This document shows positions 1-8,914 of a DNA stretch of 64,000 bases, in pieces. A program made the position numbers and the translations under genes. Every line of letters starts with the position of its first letter. Position 1 is the first letter of the stretch. Origin of the DNA: Methylobacterium mesophilicum (lineage in GTDB: Bacteria; Pseudomonadota; Alphaproteobacteria; Rhizobiales; Beijerinckiaceae); assembly GCF_022179445.1 (NCBI RefSeq), contig NZ_BPQU01000003.1, positions 62,001-126,000 of the forward strand, in the 5' to 3' direction. The notes beneath the pieces were generated by a model, which was not told the DNA's origin, did no database searches, and was given only the letters and a program-made list of their open reading frames with translations.

Positions 1-1
1 C

Positions 2-568
2 GGCTACCAGGCTCAGCGCAGCTACTCGATCGCCTCGGCGCCCGACGGCAGCGGCACCCTCGAGCTGATGGTCGAGGCGCTGCCCGACGGCGAGGTCTCG
101 GGCTGGTTCTCGGAGGCCGCCGAGGTCGGCGACCGGGTCGAGCTGCGCGGGCCGATCGGCGGCTCGTTCTCCTGGGACGGCCCGGATGGCGGCCCGCTGC
201 TGCTGGGGGCCGGCGGCTCCGGCGTGGTGCCGCTGCTGGCGATGCTGCGCCGGCGTGCGCTGGTCGCCCCGCAGATCCCGGCGGCCCTGATCTACTCCGC
301 CCGCACCCGCGCAGACGCGATCGCGCTGCCCGAACTGGAGCGCCTCGCCGCCGACGGAACCGGCTTCTCCCTGCACCTCACCACCACCCGGGATTCCGGC
401 GGCCGGCGGATCGACGCCGCCCTCGTGGCCGGCGCCCTGGCGCGGCTCGGACGACCTGAAAAGGTCTTCCTCTGCGGGTCGAACCGATTCGTCGGCGCGG
501 CCTCCGACCTGATCCTGGCGGCGGGCGTCCCGGCTGGCGTGATCCGGACCGAGCGGTTCGGCAGCTGA
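2..568 (+). CDS. FNR-type FAD/NAD(P) oxidoreductase, C-terminal part (5' end outside window)
   Basis: The reading frame is open from the window edge, so the start is missing and 188 residues are seen. The visible part opens with an RSYSIAS motif, which matches the FAD-binding RxYS signature of ferredoxin-NADP+ reductase-like proteins. A glycine-rich GAGGSGVVPLLAM segment follows, as in the NAD(P)-binding half. Near the C-terminus a VFLCGSNRFV segment matches the usual CG motif of the family. This would move electrons between NAD(P)H and an acceptor through FAD. The partner domain (ferredoxin, molybdopterin or MOSC) would lie upstream, so the substrate cannot be named. The next gene is convergent and starts directly at its stop codon. 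Confidence 0.8.
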   Translation, partial: GYQAQRSYSIASAPDGSGTLELMVEALPDGEVSGWFSEAAEVGDRVELRGPIGGSFSWDGPDGGPLLLGAGGSGVVPLLAMLRRRALVAPQIPAALIYSARTRADAIALPELERLAADGTGFSLHLTTTRDSGGRRIDAALVAGALARLGRPEKVFLCGSNRFVGAASDLILAAGVPAGVIRTERFGS

Positions 569-1660
569 TCAGGGGCTGAAGATCAGCACGAGGTAGACGA
601 AGAACACCACGAGGTGCACGGCGCCCTCCAGAACCGTCGTGCGCAGGCCCGAGAAGGTCTGCGTGCTCAAGATCAGCGTCACCGCGAGCAGCGTCATCTC
701 GGTGGGCTTGAGGCCGAGCACCACGGTCTGGCCGGTGAGCAGGCCGATCGTGAGGATCGCCGGCACCGTGAGGCCGACCGTCGAGGTCGCCGCGCCCAGG
801 CACAGGTTGATCGCCCGCTGCAGTTCGTTGCGCGCGATGGCCTTCAGCGCCGAGATCGCCTCCGGGGTGAACACGATGGCAGCGATCAGCACGCCGCCGA
901 GCGCGGAGGGCGCCCCGAGCGCCGCGATGCCGTGGTCGAGGATCGCCGCGAGGCTCTTGGCCAGCAGCACGATCGGTACGACGTTGGCGAGCAGCAGCAC
1001 GACGTGCTTCGCGATCGCGCCGCGCGAGGTCGAACCCGAGCCGGCCTCGCTGTCCGCCTCCTCTTCCGACTCCTGGAAAAAGTCGCTGTGCCGGCTGGTC
1101 TGGATCAGCAGGAACACCCCGTAGAGCGCCAGGGTGAACACCGAGAAGGTCACCGCCTGCAGGGTGGTCAGGGTGCCGTCGGCGGTGGAGCTGGTGAAGT
1201 TCGGGATGATCAGCGCGACGGTGGTCAGCGGGATGATCACCGACAGGAAAGCCGAGGCTCCCTGCAGGTTGTAGCTCTGCTGGTGGTGGCGCAGGCCGCC
1301 CATCAGCAGCCCGAGGCCGACCACGCCGTTCAGCACGATCATCAGCACGGCGAACATCGTGTCGCGGCCGAGCGTCGGCGCGTCCTTGGCCGAGAGCATC
1401 ACGGCGGAGATCAGCGCCACCTCGATGATCACGATCGACAGGGTCAGCACCAGGGTGCCGAGCGGCTCGCCGAGCCGATGCGCGAGATCCTCGGCCTCGT
1501 GTACGACCCCGAAGGCCGCCCAGACGATGACCGCGAGCAGCCAGGCGAACAGGCCGCCCGCGAACCAGGGCTGCGACAGGTCCCCGAGCCAGGACTTCCC
1601 GAACCACGCGAAGGCGAGAACCGTCGCCCACGCCACCGCCAGCCGCAGGACTCCCGTCAT
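569..1660 (-). CDS. chaA: ChaA-type calcium/sodium:proton antiporter
   Basis: A 363-residue integral membrane protein of about ten or eleven hydrophobic segments, in two halves joined by an acidic cytosolic linker (roughly residues 193-206, rich in Glu and Asp). Each half carries a cation/proton exchanger signature: GEPLGTL followed by IVIIEVALI (Glu65, Glu80) and FTPEAISALKA (Glu267). This is the layout of the CaCA/ChaA family, which exports Ca2+ or Na+ in exchange for protons across the inner membrane. The frame extends upstream, but the ATG at 1660 is preferred because a GGAG stands about 11 bases before it and the hydrophobic core begins right after. Ion specificity cannot be read from sequence. 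Confidence 0.85.
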   Translation of the reverse strand: MTGVLRLAVAWATVLAFAWFGKSWLGDLSQPWFAGGLFAWLLAVIVWAAFGVVHEAEDLAHRLGEPLGTLVLTLSIVIIEVALISAVMLSAKDAPTLGRDTMFAVLMIVLNGVVGLGLLMGGLRHHQQSYNLQGASAFLSVIIPLTTVALIIPNFTSSTADGTLTTLQAVTFSVFTLALYGVFLLIQTSRHSDFFQESEEEADSEAGSGSTSRGAIAKHVVLLLANVVPIVLLAKSLAAILDHGIAALGAPSALGGVLIAAIVFTPEAISALKAIARNELQRAINLCLGAATSTVGLTVPAILTIGLLTGQTVVLGLKPTEMTLLAVTLILSTQTFSGLRTTVLEGAVHLVVFFVYLVLIFSP

Positions 1661-1877
1661 GGTCTTGGTCGTCTCCGTGCGCGGTCGTGCGTACTGTCGG
1701 ACCCAATGAGAGTCCATGCCCGGCCTGGACCGGGTCAGCCCGCGTCCTACGGTGGCGTCAGTGCGGGCGGACCAGCCTCGCCGCGCCCCTCTGAGCGCGC
1801 GCAACCGGCCCATGCCGTGGCGGGAGTGGTCATCGGGCCCCGTAGGCGCTACCTTGTCAGGACCCGAATAAAGTCCG

Positions 1878-3731
1878 GTGCCTGATTCCTCCGCCGCGCG
1901 ATGGCGCGCTGCCGGGCGCGGCGCGGCCGTTGAGAGTTTCCGAAACTTGCCCTTCCCGACCCTGCCCGCCCCCCTCGCGCGGGCCCTGTCCGAGCGCGGC
2001 TATGCCGATCCCACCCCGGTCCAGGCCGCGGTGCTGGAGGCGGCGGCCGGCGCCCGCGACCTCCTCGTCTCCGCCCAGACCGGCTCCGGCAAGACCGTGG
2101 CCTACGGGCTCGCCATGGCCGACATGCTCTTCGGCCGCGAGGCGGGTGAGGAGGCCGATGCGGCCGAGATGCTGCCGCCCGCCGGCGCGCCGCTCGCCCT
2201 GGTGATCGCCCCGACCCGCGAACTGGCCCTCCAGGTCCAGCGCGAGCTGCTGTGGCTCTACGCCCCGGCCGGCGGGCGCGTCACCGCCTGCGTCGGCGGC
2301 ATGGATCCCCGCCGCGAGGCCCGGATGATGGCCGACGGCACCCATATCGTGGTCGGCACCCCGGGCCGCCTGCGCGACCACCTCGAGCGCCGCAACCTCG
2401 ACCCGACCAACCTGCGCGCCGTCGTGCTCGACGAGGCCGACGAGATGCTCGACCTCGGTTTCCGCGAGGATATCGAGTTCATCCTTTCGTCCACCCCGCC
2501 GGAGCGGGCGACCTACCTGTTCTCTGCGACCCTGCCGAAGGCGATCGAGGCCCTGGCCGAGCGCTACCAGCGCAACGCCCTGCGGCTGGCGATCAAGGGC
2601 GAGAGCAAGGGCCACGCTGACATCGCCTACCGGGCGGTGCGGATCATGCCGCGGGAGACCGAGCACGTTGTGCTCAACCTCCTGCGCGAGGCGGACGCCC
2701 CGACCGCGATCGTGTTCTGCAACACCCGCAACGCGGTGCGCCATCTCCAGGCGAGCCTCACCGAGCGCGGCTTCTCGGTGGTCGCGCTCTCGGGCGAGCT
2801 CGGCCAGGGCGAGCGCAACGCCGCCCTCCAGGCCCTGCGCGACGGGCGTGCCCGGGTCTGCGTCGCCACCGACGTGGCGGCGCGCGGCATCGACCTGCCG
2901 TCGCTGAGCCTCGTGATCCACGCCGACCTGCCGCACGACGCCGAAGTGCTTCAGCACCGCAGCGGGCGTACCGGTCGGGCCGGGCGCAAGGGCACCTCGG
3001 TGCTGCTGATCCCGAACTCCCGGCGCCGCCGCGCCGAGCAGATGTTCGCCATGGCCAAGGTCAGCCCGGAATGGTCGGGGCCGCCCTCGGCCGACGACAT
3101 CCGCAAGCTCGACGGCGAGCGCATGCTCTCCGACCCGCTCTTCTCCGAGCCGCCGGCCGAGGAGGATGTCGCGCTCGCCGGCGCCCTGCTCGCCGGCAAG
3201 ACGCCGGAAGAACTCGCCGCCCTCCTGGCCCGGGTCTACCGCACCCGCCTGCCGGCGCCCGAAGAGGTCAGCGATCCCGGCGAGGGCCGTGCGCCGCGCG
3301 GCGTCAGCGAGCGCCCGCCCTACGACCCGATGAACCCGGAGCAGATCGCCGCCCTGGGTCCGGCGGTGTGGTTCCGGCTCAATCTCGGCCGGCGCGACAA
3401 CGCCGACCCGCGCCGTCTGCTGCCGATGCTGACCCGCCGCGGCGGCATCGGCCGCCAGGAGATCGGCGCGATCCGGATCTTCGACCGGGAGACCAAGTTC
3501 GAGATCCGCGGCAACGCCGCCGCGCGCTTCGCCGAGGCCTTCGCCCGCAACGGCTCGCCGGAGATCCAGGTCGAGGCCTTGGCCGGGGATGCCGGTCCGG
3601 CCGAGCGCAAGAGTGCCCCGAGCGGCCCGAAGGGGTTCGCGAGCCCGCGCGCCGGCAAGCATCAGCGCCAGGCCGAGCGGTCCGGTCCCCGGCCCGATCA
3701 CAAGCCCGGCCGGAACACAGGCCGCAGCTGA
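1878..3731 (+). CDS. DEAD-box ATP-dependent RNA helicase with DbpA-type C-terminal domain
   Basis: A 617-residue helicase with the complete DEAD-box motif set: AQTGSGKT (66-73), PTREL, TPGRL, DEAD (185-188), SAT (216-218), the RGID segment and HRSGRTGRAGR. After the helicase core there is a domain resembling the DbpA RNA-binding fold (about residues 490-560), then a basic Pro/Lys/Arg-rich tail. Such enzymes remodel RNA in ribosome assembly or cold adaptation. The start is a GTG at 1878, since no in-frame ATG lies before the conserved core. A GC-rich hairpin lies just after the stop. The precise subfamily (CsdA-like or DbpA-like) is uncertain. Confidence 0.92.
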   Translation: MPDSSAARWRAAGRGAAVESFRNLPFPTLPAPLARALSERGYADPTPVQAAVLEAAAGARDLLVSAQTGSGKTVAYGLAMADMLFGREAGEEADAAEMLPPAGAPLALVIAPTRELALQVQRELLWLYAPAGGRVTACVGGMDPRREARMMADGTHIVVGTPGRLRDHLERRNLDPTNLRAVVLDEADEMLDLGFREDIEFILSSTPPERATYLFSATLPKAIEALAERYQRNALRLAIKGESKGHADIAYRAVRIMPRETEHVVLNLLREADAPTAIVFCNTRNAVRHLQASLTERGFSVVALSGELGQGERNAALQALRDGRARVCVATDVAARGIDLPSLSLVIHADLPHDAEVLQHRSGRTGRAGRKGTSVLLIPNSRRRRAEQMFAMAKVSPEWSGPPSADDIRKLDGERMLSDPLFSEPPAEEDVALAGALLAGKTPEELAALLARVYRTRLPAPEEVSDPGEGRAPRGVSERPPYDPMNPEQIAALGPAVWFRLNLGRRDNADPRRLLPMLTRRGGIGRQEIGAIRIFDRETKFEIRGNAAARFAEAFARNGSPEIQVEALAGDAGPAERKSAPSGPKGFASPRAGKHQRQAERSGPRPDHKPGRNTGRS

Positions 3732-3749
3732 GCCGGCTGAATCCTGAAC

Positions 3750-3769
3750 GGGGGCGCTGCTGCGCCCCC
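3750..3769. terminator. GC-rich hairpin after the helicase gene
   Basis: Perfect 8-bp arms GGGGGCGC and GCGCCCCC with a TGCT loop. There is no T-tract, so it may act as a weak terminator or an mRNA 3' stabiliser. Confidence 0.4.
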
Positions 3770-3877
3770 GGGCAGCCCGTAAGCGGCGTCCAGAACGGCA
3801 GCCGCCCGCTTATCGGTAGGGACGTTGCGGAGAGCGGAGCATGCGTATCGAACCGCTCCGGCGTCCGGCGGGAGGTG

Positions 3878-4726
3878 CTAGAACACCTTTTTCATCGCAT
3901 CGCCCAGTGCGTCGACGCTCTCCTTCAGCTTCCGGCCGGCTGGCGCCAGGGACGGGAGCTTAATACCGAGCACCTCGGTCTCCTCGTCGGCCGGCTCGGC
4001 CTGAGCCACGGTCGCGGCGCCGGGCTTGGCCGCATCGGCGGCCTTCTTCGCAACCGGCGGCTTGCTGACGGCCATCACCTTGCGGGCTGGCTTCTCGGGT
4101 GAGGCCGGAATCGGTGTCGCCGCGACCGGCTTTGGCGCGGGCGCGGCGGCGGGCACGACTGCGTCCCGCGCCCGGACGATCTCGGAGGCCCGCGGCTGCT
4201 GCAGCACGGCGGTGCGGGTAGGCGGGAGGGGCACGACCTGCCGGGCGGCGGCGATCGGCGCGACCGGGGTCGGCGTCGGGATCCGCTTGGTCGGCGCCTC
4301 GGGCACGGCGACGCTTTTCGCGGGCGGTGGGGCGCTCGGTACGCTTCTGGCCGGCGCGGACATGGGCGGGCTCGCGACGGCCGGCGCTGGCGCCAAGGCC
4401 TCCGGCAGGACGGCCATGCGCAGGGCCGGCTTCTCAGGCTCAGCCGGCTTCGGCGTGACGGGAACGGCCGGAGCGATTCCGGCGACGGCTGGAAGACCGT
4501 CCTTCAATTCGGGCCAGTCCGCGGCCCGGCTCGACGGTCCCAGCTTGACGGGTGTCGGGGCTGCGAGCCCTGCCATCAGGGTCGAGGCGGCGACGCCGAA
4601 GCCCGCGAGCGCGCTGACACCGACCAGCCCGGCCAGGACCAGTCGCAGGCTGGGCTTGCGTCCGGGACGGAGATCCGGCGACCGATGCGGCCGGGTGTCG
4701 GACGGGTCCAGGGCGAGGTCCATCAT
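3878..4726 (-). CDS. Pro/Ala-rich single-pass membrane protein, function unknown
   Basis: Not recognised as a known family. The product has 282 residues. A basic N-terminal cytosolic segment is followed by one hydrophobic span (about residues 28-52, LVLAGLVGVSALAGFG region). A long low-complexity stretch rich in Pro, Ala, Val and Lys follows, and the C-terminus is a short amphipathic, charged segment ending in DALGDAMKKVF. The shape suggests an inner-membrane anchored periplasmic spacer, as in TonB-like or cell-envelope-spanning proteins, but no diagnostic motif is present. The start was set at the double ATG (4726), because sequence upstream of it in the same frame has no membrane or domain character. 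It is probably monocistronic. Confidence 0.6.
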   Translation of the reverse strand: MMDLALDPSDTRPHRSPDLRPGRKPSLRLVLAGLVGVSALAGFGVAASTLMAGLAAPTPVKLGPSSRAADWPELKDGLPAVAGIAPAVPVTPKPAEPEKPALRMAVLPEALAPAPAVASPPMSAPARSVPSAPPPAKSVAVPEAPTKRIPTPTPVAPIAAARQVVPLPPTRTAVLQQPRASEIVRARDAVVPAAAPAPKPVAATPIPASPEKPARKVMAVSKPPVAKKAADAAKPGAATVAQAEPADEETEVLGIKLPSLAPAGRKLKESVDALGDAMKKVF

Positions 4727-5159
4727 GGTCCGGGGTCTCTGACACGGTGCACGACGCGCGCGACCGGGCCCCCCACGACCGGCCGCCGTTCTCCATCGTT
4801 GCGGAGATGGGTCGACTCTGCCGTCGATAGAGAAACCGCAATACGGCGCAAAGATGTCGCGTCGTATTGGGTGCCCGGCCCATCTGGGCTCGGCTATCCA
4901 CAAGATAAGCTGAAGCCGCTTAAGAATCCGTAGTCGGTTCGATTACCGCGGTACGGCTTCGACAGCGCCGGGGCGCCGCCGATCCCCGGGCCAGGGCCGT
5001 CATCGTCCGAAGCGACTTGCGGGATCCGGTGGCAGAGGCTTCGCCGACAGGCCAGCGCGAGCACAATTCCCGAAGGCGGCCACTGGCTTACGGGGAAAAG
5101 ACGATGGGAATCAAAAAGCTAGCGCATCGAGCCGGTTCCGGTCGCCGGGACGATGCGTT
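4727..5159. other. Intergenic region between divergent genes
   Basis: 433 bases without a convincing gene. It must hold the promoters of the Pro/Ala-rich protein (minus strand) and of the two-component operon (plus strand). The only clear structure is the CAATACG/CGTATTG inverted repeat listed separately. Confidence 0.5.
4839..4869. promoter_or_regulatory. Inverted repeat CAATACG-N17-CGTATTG, candidate operator
   Basis: Perfect 7-base arms at 4839-4845 and 4863-4869 stand in the divergent intergenic region, 113 bases upstream of the Pro/Ala-rich gene. The arms are AT-richer than the surroundings. No regulator is assigned. Confidence 0.3.
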
Positions 5160-6611
5160 ATGCGTCTCGGCGTGGATACGACACCGACTCAGCTTCCCAT
5201 CTCGGCTGCACCGCCCGACAGGCACCGCGCCGGCTTCTGGTCGTGGACCGATTGGTCGACCCGGGCCCGGCTCGTCGCGGTTGTGTTGTTCATCGACGCG
5301 CTGGCGGCTCTGATCTCCTGCGGGGTGATCGTGCTCAACGCGCGCAACGCGGTGCGGGTCGAGACCCGCGCCTCGCTGGCCACCGTCGAGTCCCTGGTCG
5401 CCGACACGATCCGCCTGTCCGACACCGCCTCGCCGGACACGCTGCTCCAGACCTTGGACCTCCGCTTCAAGGTCCTGCGGCACGTCCGCGTCGCGGTCCT
5501 GGAAGCGGACGGCGACCAGGTCGGCAAACCGATGCCACCGCACCGGGCCGAGCGCGAGGCGCCCCATTGGTTCGCCGACCTGATCATGCCGCCGATCGAG
5601 CGCCACACCCTGCCGATCGTGGTCAACGGGCAGACCCTCGGAACCGCGCAGATCACCACCCAGCCGATGGACGAGATCGACGAGATCTGGGGTTATGCCC
5701 GGGCGCTCTCGATGACCACGCTGGCGATCAACGCCGCGATGCTGATCGCGCTCTATCTGGCCCTCGGGCGCATCCTGGCGCCCCTGCAGCGGCTGGGCGC
5801 CGGCCTGACCCAGCTGGAGCACCATGATTACACCGCGCGCCTGAAGCCCCCCGGCGCCCGGGAGCTGGCGGTGATCGCCGAGCGGTTCAACAAGGTCGCC
5901 GCCGCGTTGAGCGAGGTCCGCGCCGCCAACGGCCGGCTCAACCGGCAATTGCTCACCGCGCAGGACGACGAGCGCCGCCGCACCGCGCTCGAACTGCACG
6001 ACGAGTTCGGTCCCTGCCTGTTCGCCCTTGAGGCCAATGCCGCGTCGATCGCCCGGATCGCCTCGGGCGCGGCCGAGCCCAATCGCGAAAAGCTCGCCAC
6101 CCGGGCTGCCGAGATCAGCGCCATCGTCGGGCAGGTCCAGACCGTCAACCGGGAACTCCTGAACCGTCTGCGCCCGCACGGGCTTGGGCAGGCGCCGCTC
6201 GCCACCTGCCTCGATCTGATGCTGCGCGGCTTCGGTCAGCGCCATCCCGGCACCGCCTTCGTCGGCCGGTTCGACGGCTTGGCCCGCGGCTATGGCGACC
6301 TCGTGGACCTCACGGTGTTCCGCTGTGTGCAGGAGAGCGCGACCAACGCCGTGCGGCACGGCGCCGCCACCCGGGTCGAGGCCGAGGCGACAGAGGGGGA
6401 CGGCCTATTGCGCGTCACGATCCGCGACGACGGGACGGGAATCCCGCTCGAACACCGCACCGGGCTCGGTCTGTCGGGGATGCGCGAGCGCGTCGAGGCG
6501 CTGGATGGTACCTTCGCCCTTGACAATGCCGGCCCCGGAGCAATCGTCAAGATCACGATCCCCGTTCCGCCGGAGCGGGTCGACGAGAACAACAACGCGC
6601 CGAGCGCATGA
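5160..6611 (+). CDS. Sensor histidine kinase, NarX/UhpB (HisKA_3) type
   Basis: A 483-residue membrane kinase. TM1 is at about residues 38-60, a periplasmic sensor region of about 120 residues follows, TM2 is at about 185-205, then a HAMP-like linker. The HisKA_3 dimerisation domain has the phospho-acceptor His280 in the LELHDEFGP motif. The HATPase_c domain has the N-box in ESATNAVRHG and a DDGTGIP segment. It phosphorylates the regulator encoded by the next gene, with which it overlaps by ATGA. Pairs of this type include FlhS/FlhR and MoxY/MoxX of methylotrophs, which control C1-compound oxidation. That parallel is only suggestive here, because no C1 gene lies nearby. Confidence 0.9.
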   Translation: MRLGVDTTPTQLPISAAPPDRHRAGFWSWTDWSTRARLVAVVLFIDALAALISCGVIVLNARNAVRVETRASLATVESLVADTIRLSDTASPDTLLQTLDLRFKVLRHVRVAVLEADGDQVGKPMPPHRAEREAPHWFADLIMPPIERHTLPIVVNGQTLGTAQITTQPMDEIDEIWGYARALSMTTLAINAAMLIALYLALGRILAPLQRLGAGLTQLEHHDYTARLKPPGARELAVIAERFNKVAAALSEVRAANGRLNRQLLTAQDDERRRTALELHDEFGPCLFALEANAASIARIASGAAEPNREKLATRAAEISAIVGQVQTVNRELLNRLRPHGLGQAPLATCLDLMLRGFGQRHPGTAFVGRFDGLARGYGDLVDLTVFRCVQESATNAVRHGAATRVEAEATEGDGLLRVTIRDDGTGIPLEHRTGLGLSGMRERVEALDGTFALDNAGPGAIVKITIPVPPERVDENNNAPSA

Positions 6612-7282
6612 ACGCCATCGCCTCCCAGATCGACGCCGCCGCCACACGCTTACCGGTCCTCGTGATCGACGATCATCCGATCGTCCTGCAAGGCTGTCGC
6701 CGGGTCCTCGAGGATTCCGGGGTCGAGACCATCGCGGAGGCGACCACGGTGGTCGGCGGCTACCGGATCTTCCACCGGCTGCGTCCGCCGGTGGTGATCT
6801 GCGACCTCACCTTCCAGGGCAGCGGCATGGCCGGGCTCGGCCTGATCCGTCGCATCCGCGCGGTCGCCCCGGAGACGCGCATCCTGGTGTTCAGCATGCA
6901 CAACGATCCGGTAATCGTGGCGCGGGCGCTCGAGGCCGGTGCGCTGGGCTACGTGCTGAAGGACCACGCCTCGGCGGAGCTGTTCGAGGCGTTCGGCAAG
7001 GTCAGGGTCGGCGAGGTCTACCTCGACCGCCGGCTCGCCACCGAGGTCGCGATGCTACGCGCCGACGCCCGCCGGACTCCCGAATCCCAGCTCACCCCCC
7101 GTGAGCAGCAGATCCTGGCGCGGCTGGCCCAGGGTCGCTCCTACGGCGCCATCGCGGCCGACCTGTCGGTGAGCTACAAGACCGTCACCAACGCCTGCTC
7201 GCAGATGCGCCAGAAGCTCGGCGTCCGGACGCTGGCCGAACTGATCCACGTGGCCGTCACGCACGCCCAGCGACAGGGCTGA
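6608..7282 (+). CDS. NarL/FixJ-family response regulator
   Basis: A 224-residue two-domain regulator. The receiver domain has the acidic pair Asp21/Asp22, phospho-acceptor Asp66 (ICDLTF) and conserved Lys118 (YVLKDHA). The C-terminal LuxR-type HTH (about residues 158-220) begins LTPREQQILARLAQG. The gene starts within the stop codon of the kinase (ATGA), so the two form a translationally coupled two-component system. The product is expected to bind DNA as a dimer after phosphorylation. The target genes cannot be named from this sequence; tenA follows 31 bases after the stop and could be co-transcribed. Confidence 0.92.
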   Translation: MNAIASQIDAAATRLPVLVIDDHPIVLQGCRRVLEDSGVETIAEATTVVGGYRIFHRLRPPVVICDLTFQGSGMAGLGLIRRIRAVAPETRILVFSMHNDPVIVARALEAGALGYVLKDHASAELFEAFGKVRVGEVYLDRRLATEVAMLRADARRTPESQLTPREQQILARLAQGRSYGAIAADLSVSYKTVTNACSQMRQKLGVRTLAELIHVAVTHAQRQG

Positions 7283-7313
7283 CGCCCTCACAGAAACCAG
7301 GCAGGAGTTGCCT

Positions 7314-8000
7314 TTGACCGACGGTGACACCGGCTCGAACGCGTTCTCCCGCGACGCGTGGGCGCGCAACGCGGTGGCCTACGAGACGATCCGGTCGATG
7401 CCGTTCAACGCCGAGCTCGCCGCCGGCACGCTCAAGCAGGATCGCTTCCGCCACTACATCGTGCAGGACGCGCATTACCTGATCGGCTTCGGCCGTGCGC
7501 TGAGCCTCGCCGCCGCGAAGGCGCCGGACCCGGACGGGATCGTGCAATTCTCGCGCGCCGCGCAGGACGCCATCGTGGTCGAGCGCGCGCTCCACGGCGG
7601 GTTCTTCCGGGATTACGCGATCGGCCCGGAGACCTTCGCGGCGACCGCGCTGACGCCGGCCTGCCACCACTACGTCTCCTACCTCCTCGCCGCGGCCTAT
7701 GCCGAGCCGTTCGAGGTGCTCTGCGCGGCCCTGTTGCCGTGCTTCTGGATCTACAAGGCGGTGGGTGACGACATCTTCGCCCGCGCCGCCGCCGACAACC
7801 CGTACCGGGCCTGGATCGACACCTACGCGGGCGAGGAGTTCGCCACGGCCGTGGCCAGGATGATCGCCGCCACCGACCGGGCCGCGGAGCAGGCGTCCCC
7901 GGTGGTACGCGCGCGGATGCACGAGGCCTTCACGCAGGCCACCCGACTGGAATGGCTGTTCTGGGACAGCGCCTATCGGGACGCGGCGTGGCCGCTGTGA
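7314..8000 (+). CDS. tenA: TenA-family thiaminase II / aminopyrimidine hydrolase
   Basis: A 228-residue all-helical TenA protein. The family's active-site cysteine is at Cys143 (LPCFWIYKAVG) and the catalytic glutamate at Glu213 (LEWLFWDSAY). TenA enzymes release or salvage the hydroxymethylpyrimidine part of thiamin and its breakdown products. The start is taken as TTG at 7314, because a GGAG at 7304-7307 lies six bases before it. The in-frame TTG at 7308 directly abuts that GGAG and is too close. No other thiamin genes are adjacent, which fits a salvage role rather than membership in a biosynthetic operon. Confidence 0.88.
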   Translation: MTDGDTGSNAFSRDAWARNAVAYETIRSMPFNAELAAGTLKQDRFRHYIVQDAHYLIGFGRALSLAAAKAPDPDGIVQFSRAAQDAIVVERALHGGFFRDYAIGPETFAATALTPACHHYVSYLLAAAYAEPFEVLCAALLPCFWIYKAVGDDIFARAAADNPYRAWIDTYAGEEFATAVARMIAATDRAAEQASPVVRARMHEAFTQATRLEWLFWDSAYRDAAWPL

Positions 8001-8016
8001 CGATCCCGAACCGGGC

Positions 8017-8805
8017 GTGACGCCGCCGCCGGACCTCAGCCGCCGGGCAATCCTGGCGGCGACGGCCGCCGCGGCCGCATTCGGGCGCGTCCGCACCGGA
8101 GCCGCGGACGCGCCGAAAGCTATCCCGCAGGATCGCCCGGTCCGGATCGCGATGATCCTCTATCCGGGCATGACCGCCCTCGACCTTGTCGGCCCCCAGG
8201 CGCTGCTCGCCGGGCTGGCCCCCGGCAGCCTGTACTGCGTCGCGCGATCCGCGGGTCCGGTCGCCAGCGACACGGGCCTGAGCCTGGTGGCGACCCACAC
8301 GTTCGAAACCTGCCCGCCCGATCTCGACGTCCTGCTGGTTCCGGGCGGCGACGGCACCCCCGAGCAGATGCGCGACGCGGCCCTGCTGGACTTCCTGCGG
8401 GCCCGCGCGCCCGGCACGACCTGGCTGACGAGCGTCTGCACCGGCTCGCTGATCCTCGGGGCGGCCGGCCTGCTCAGGGGCTACCGCGCCACCTCGCACT
8501 GGTGCGTGCGCGATGCGGTGCTGCCGCTGCTCGGCGCCGTGCCGGTGGCCGAGCGGGTGGTGTTCGACCGCGATCGGGTCACCGCGTCCGGCGTCTCGGC
8601 CGGGCTCGATCTCGGGCTGGCGCTGGCCGCCCGCCTGCGTGGCCCCGACTATGCCCGCACCGCGCAACTCGTCGCCGAATACGCCCCGGAGCCGCCGTTC
8701 CGGGCCGGCACGCCCGGGCAGGCCGGGCCGGCGATCGTCCGGGCGGCGGACGAGATCCTGGCCCCGCTGGTCGCGGGGGCGACCCGGGCCGCCCGGGGGG
8801 ACTGA
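8017..8805 (+). CDS. Tat-exported DJ-1/PfpI-family protein
   Basis: A 262-residue protein of the DJ-1/PfpI (glutamine amidotransferase-like) superfamily. The N-terminus has a twin-arginine signal (SRRAIL followed by an Ala-rich hydrophobic run, about residues 7-22), which suggests periplasmic export. The nucleophile elbow is SVCTGS with Cys141. The domain resembles isonitrile hydratase (InhA-like) and the N-terminal domain of GlxA-type AraC regulators, but there is no C-terminal HTH, so it is not a transcription factor. The start is a GTG 16 bases after tenA, and co-transcription is likely. The reaction is unknown. Confidence 0.8.
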   Translation: MTPPPDLSRRAILAATAAAAAFGRVRTGAADAPKAIPQDRPVRIAMILYPGMTALDLVGPQALLAGLAPGSLYCVARSAGPVASDTGLSLVATHTFETCPPDLDVLLVPGGDGTPEQMRDAALLDFLRARAPGTTWLTSVCTGSLILGAAGLLRGYRATSHWCVRDAVLPLLGAVPVAERVVFDRDRVTASGVSAGLDLGLALAARLRGPDYARTAQLVAEYAPEPPFRAGTPGQAGPAIVRAADEILAPLVAGATRAARGD

Positions 8806-8914
8806 CGGCCCGAAAGCGATGCAGCCGCGCCACGCTTCGCGCCGACGTTGTGCGGCGTCCTTGACGGGGCGCCCCGCGAACCGAACTGTGCCGTCAGGAA
8901 CCGCCGGAGCCGCC

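Noticed and set aside
5017..5313. Plus-strand frame of 98 codons before and into the histidine kinase gene
   Set aside because: It overlaps the kinase start in another frame, has no good ribosome binding site and shows random composition.
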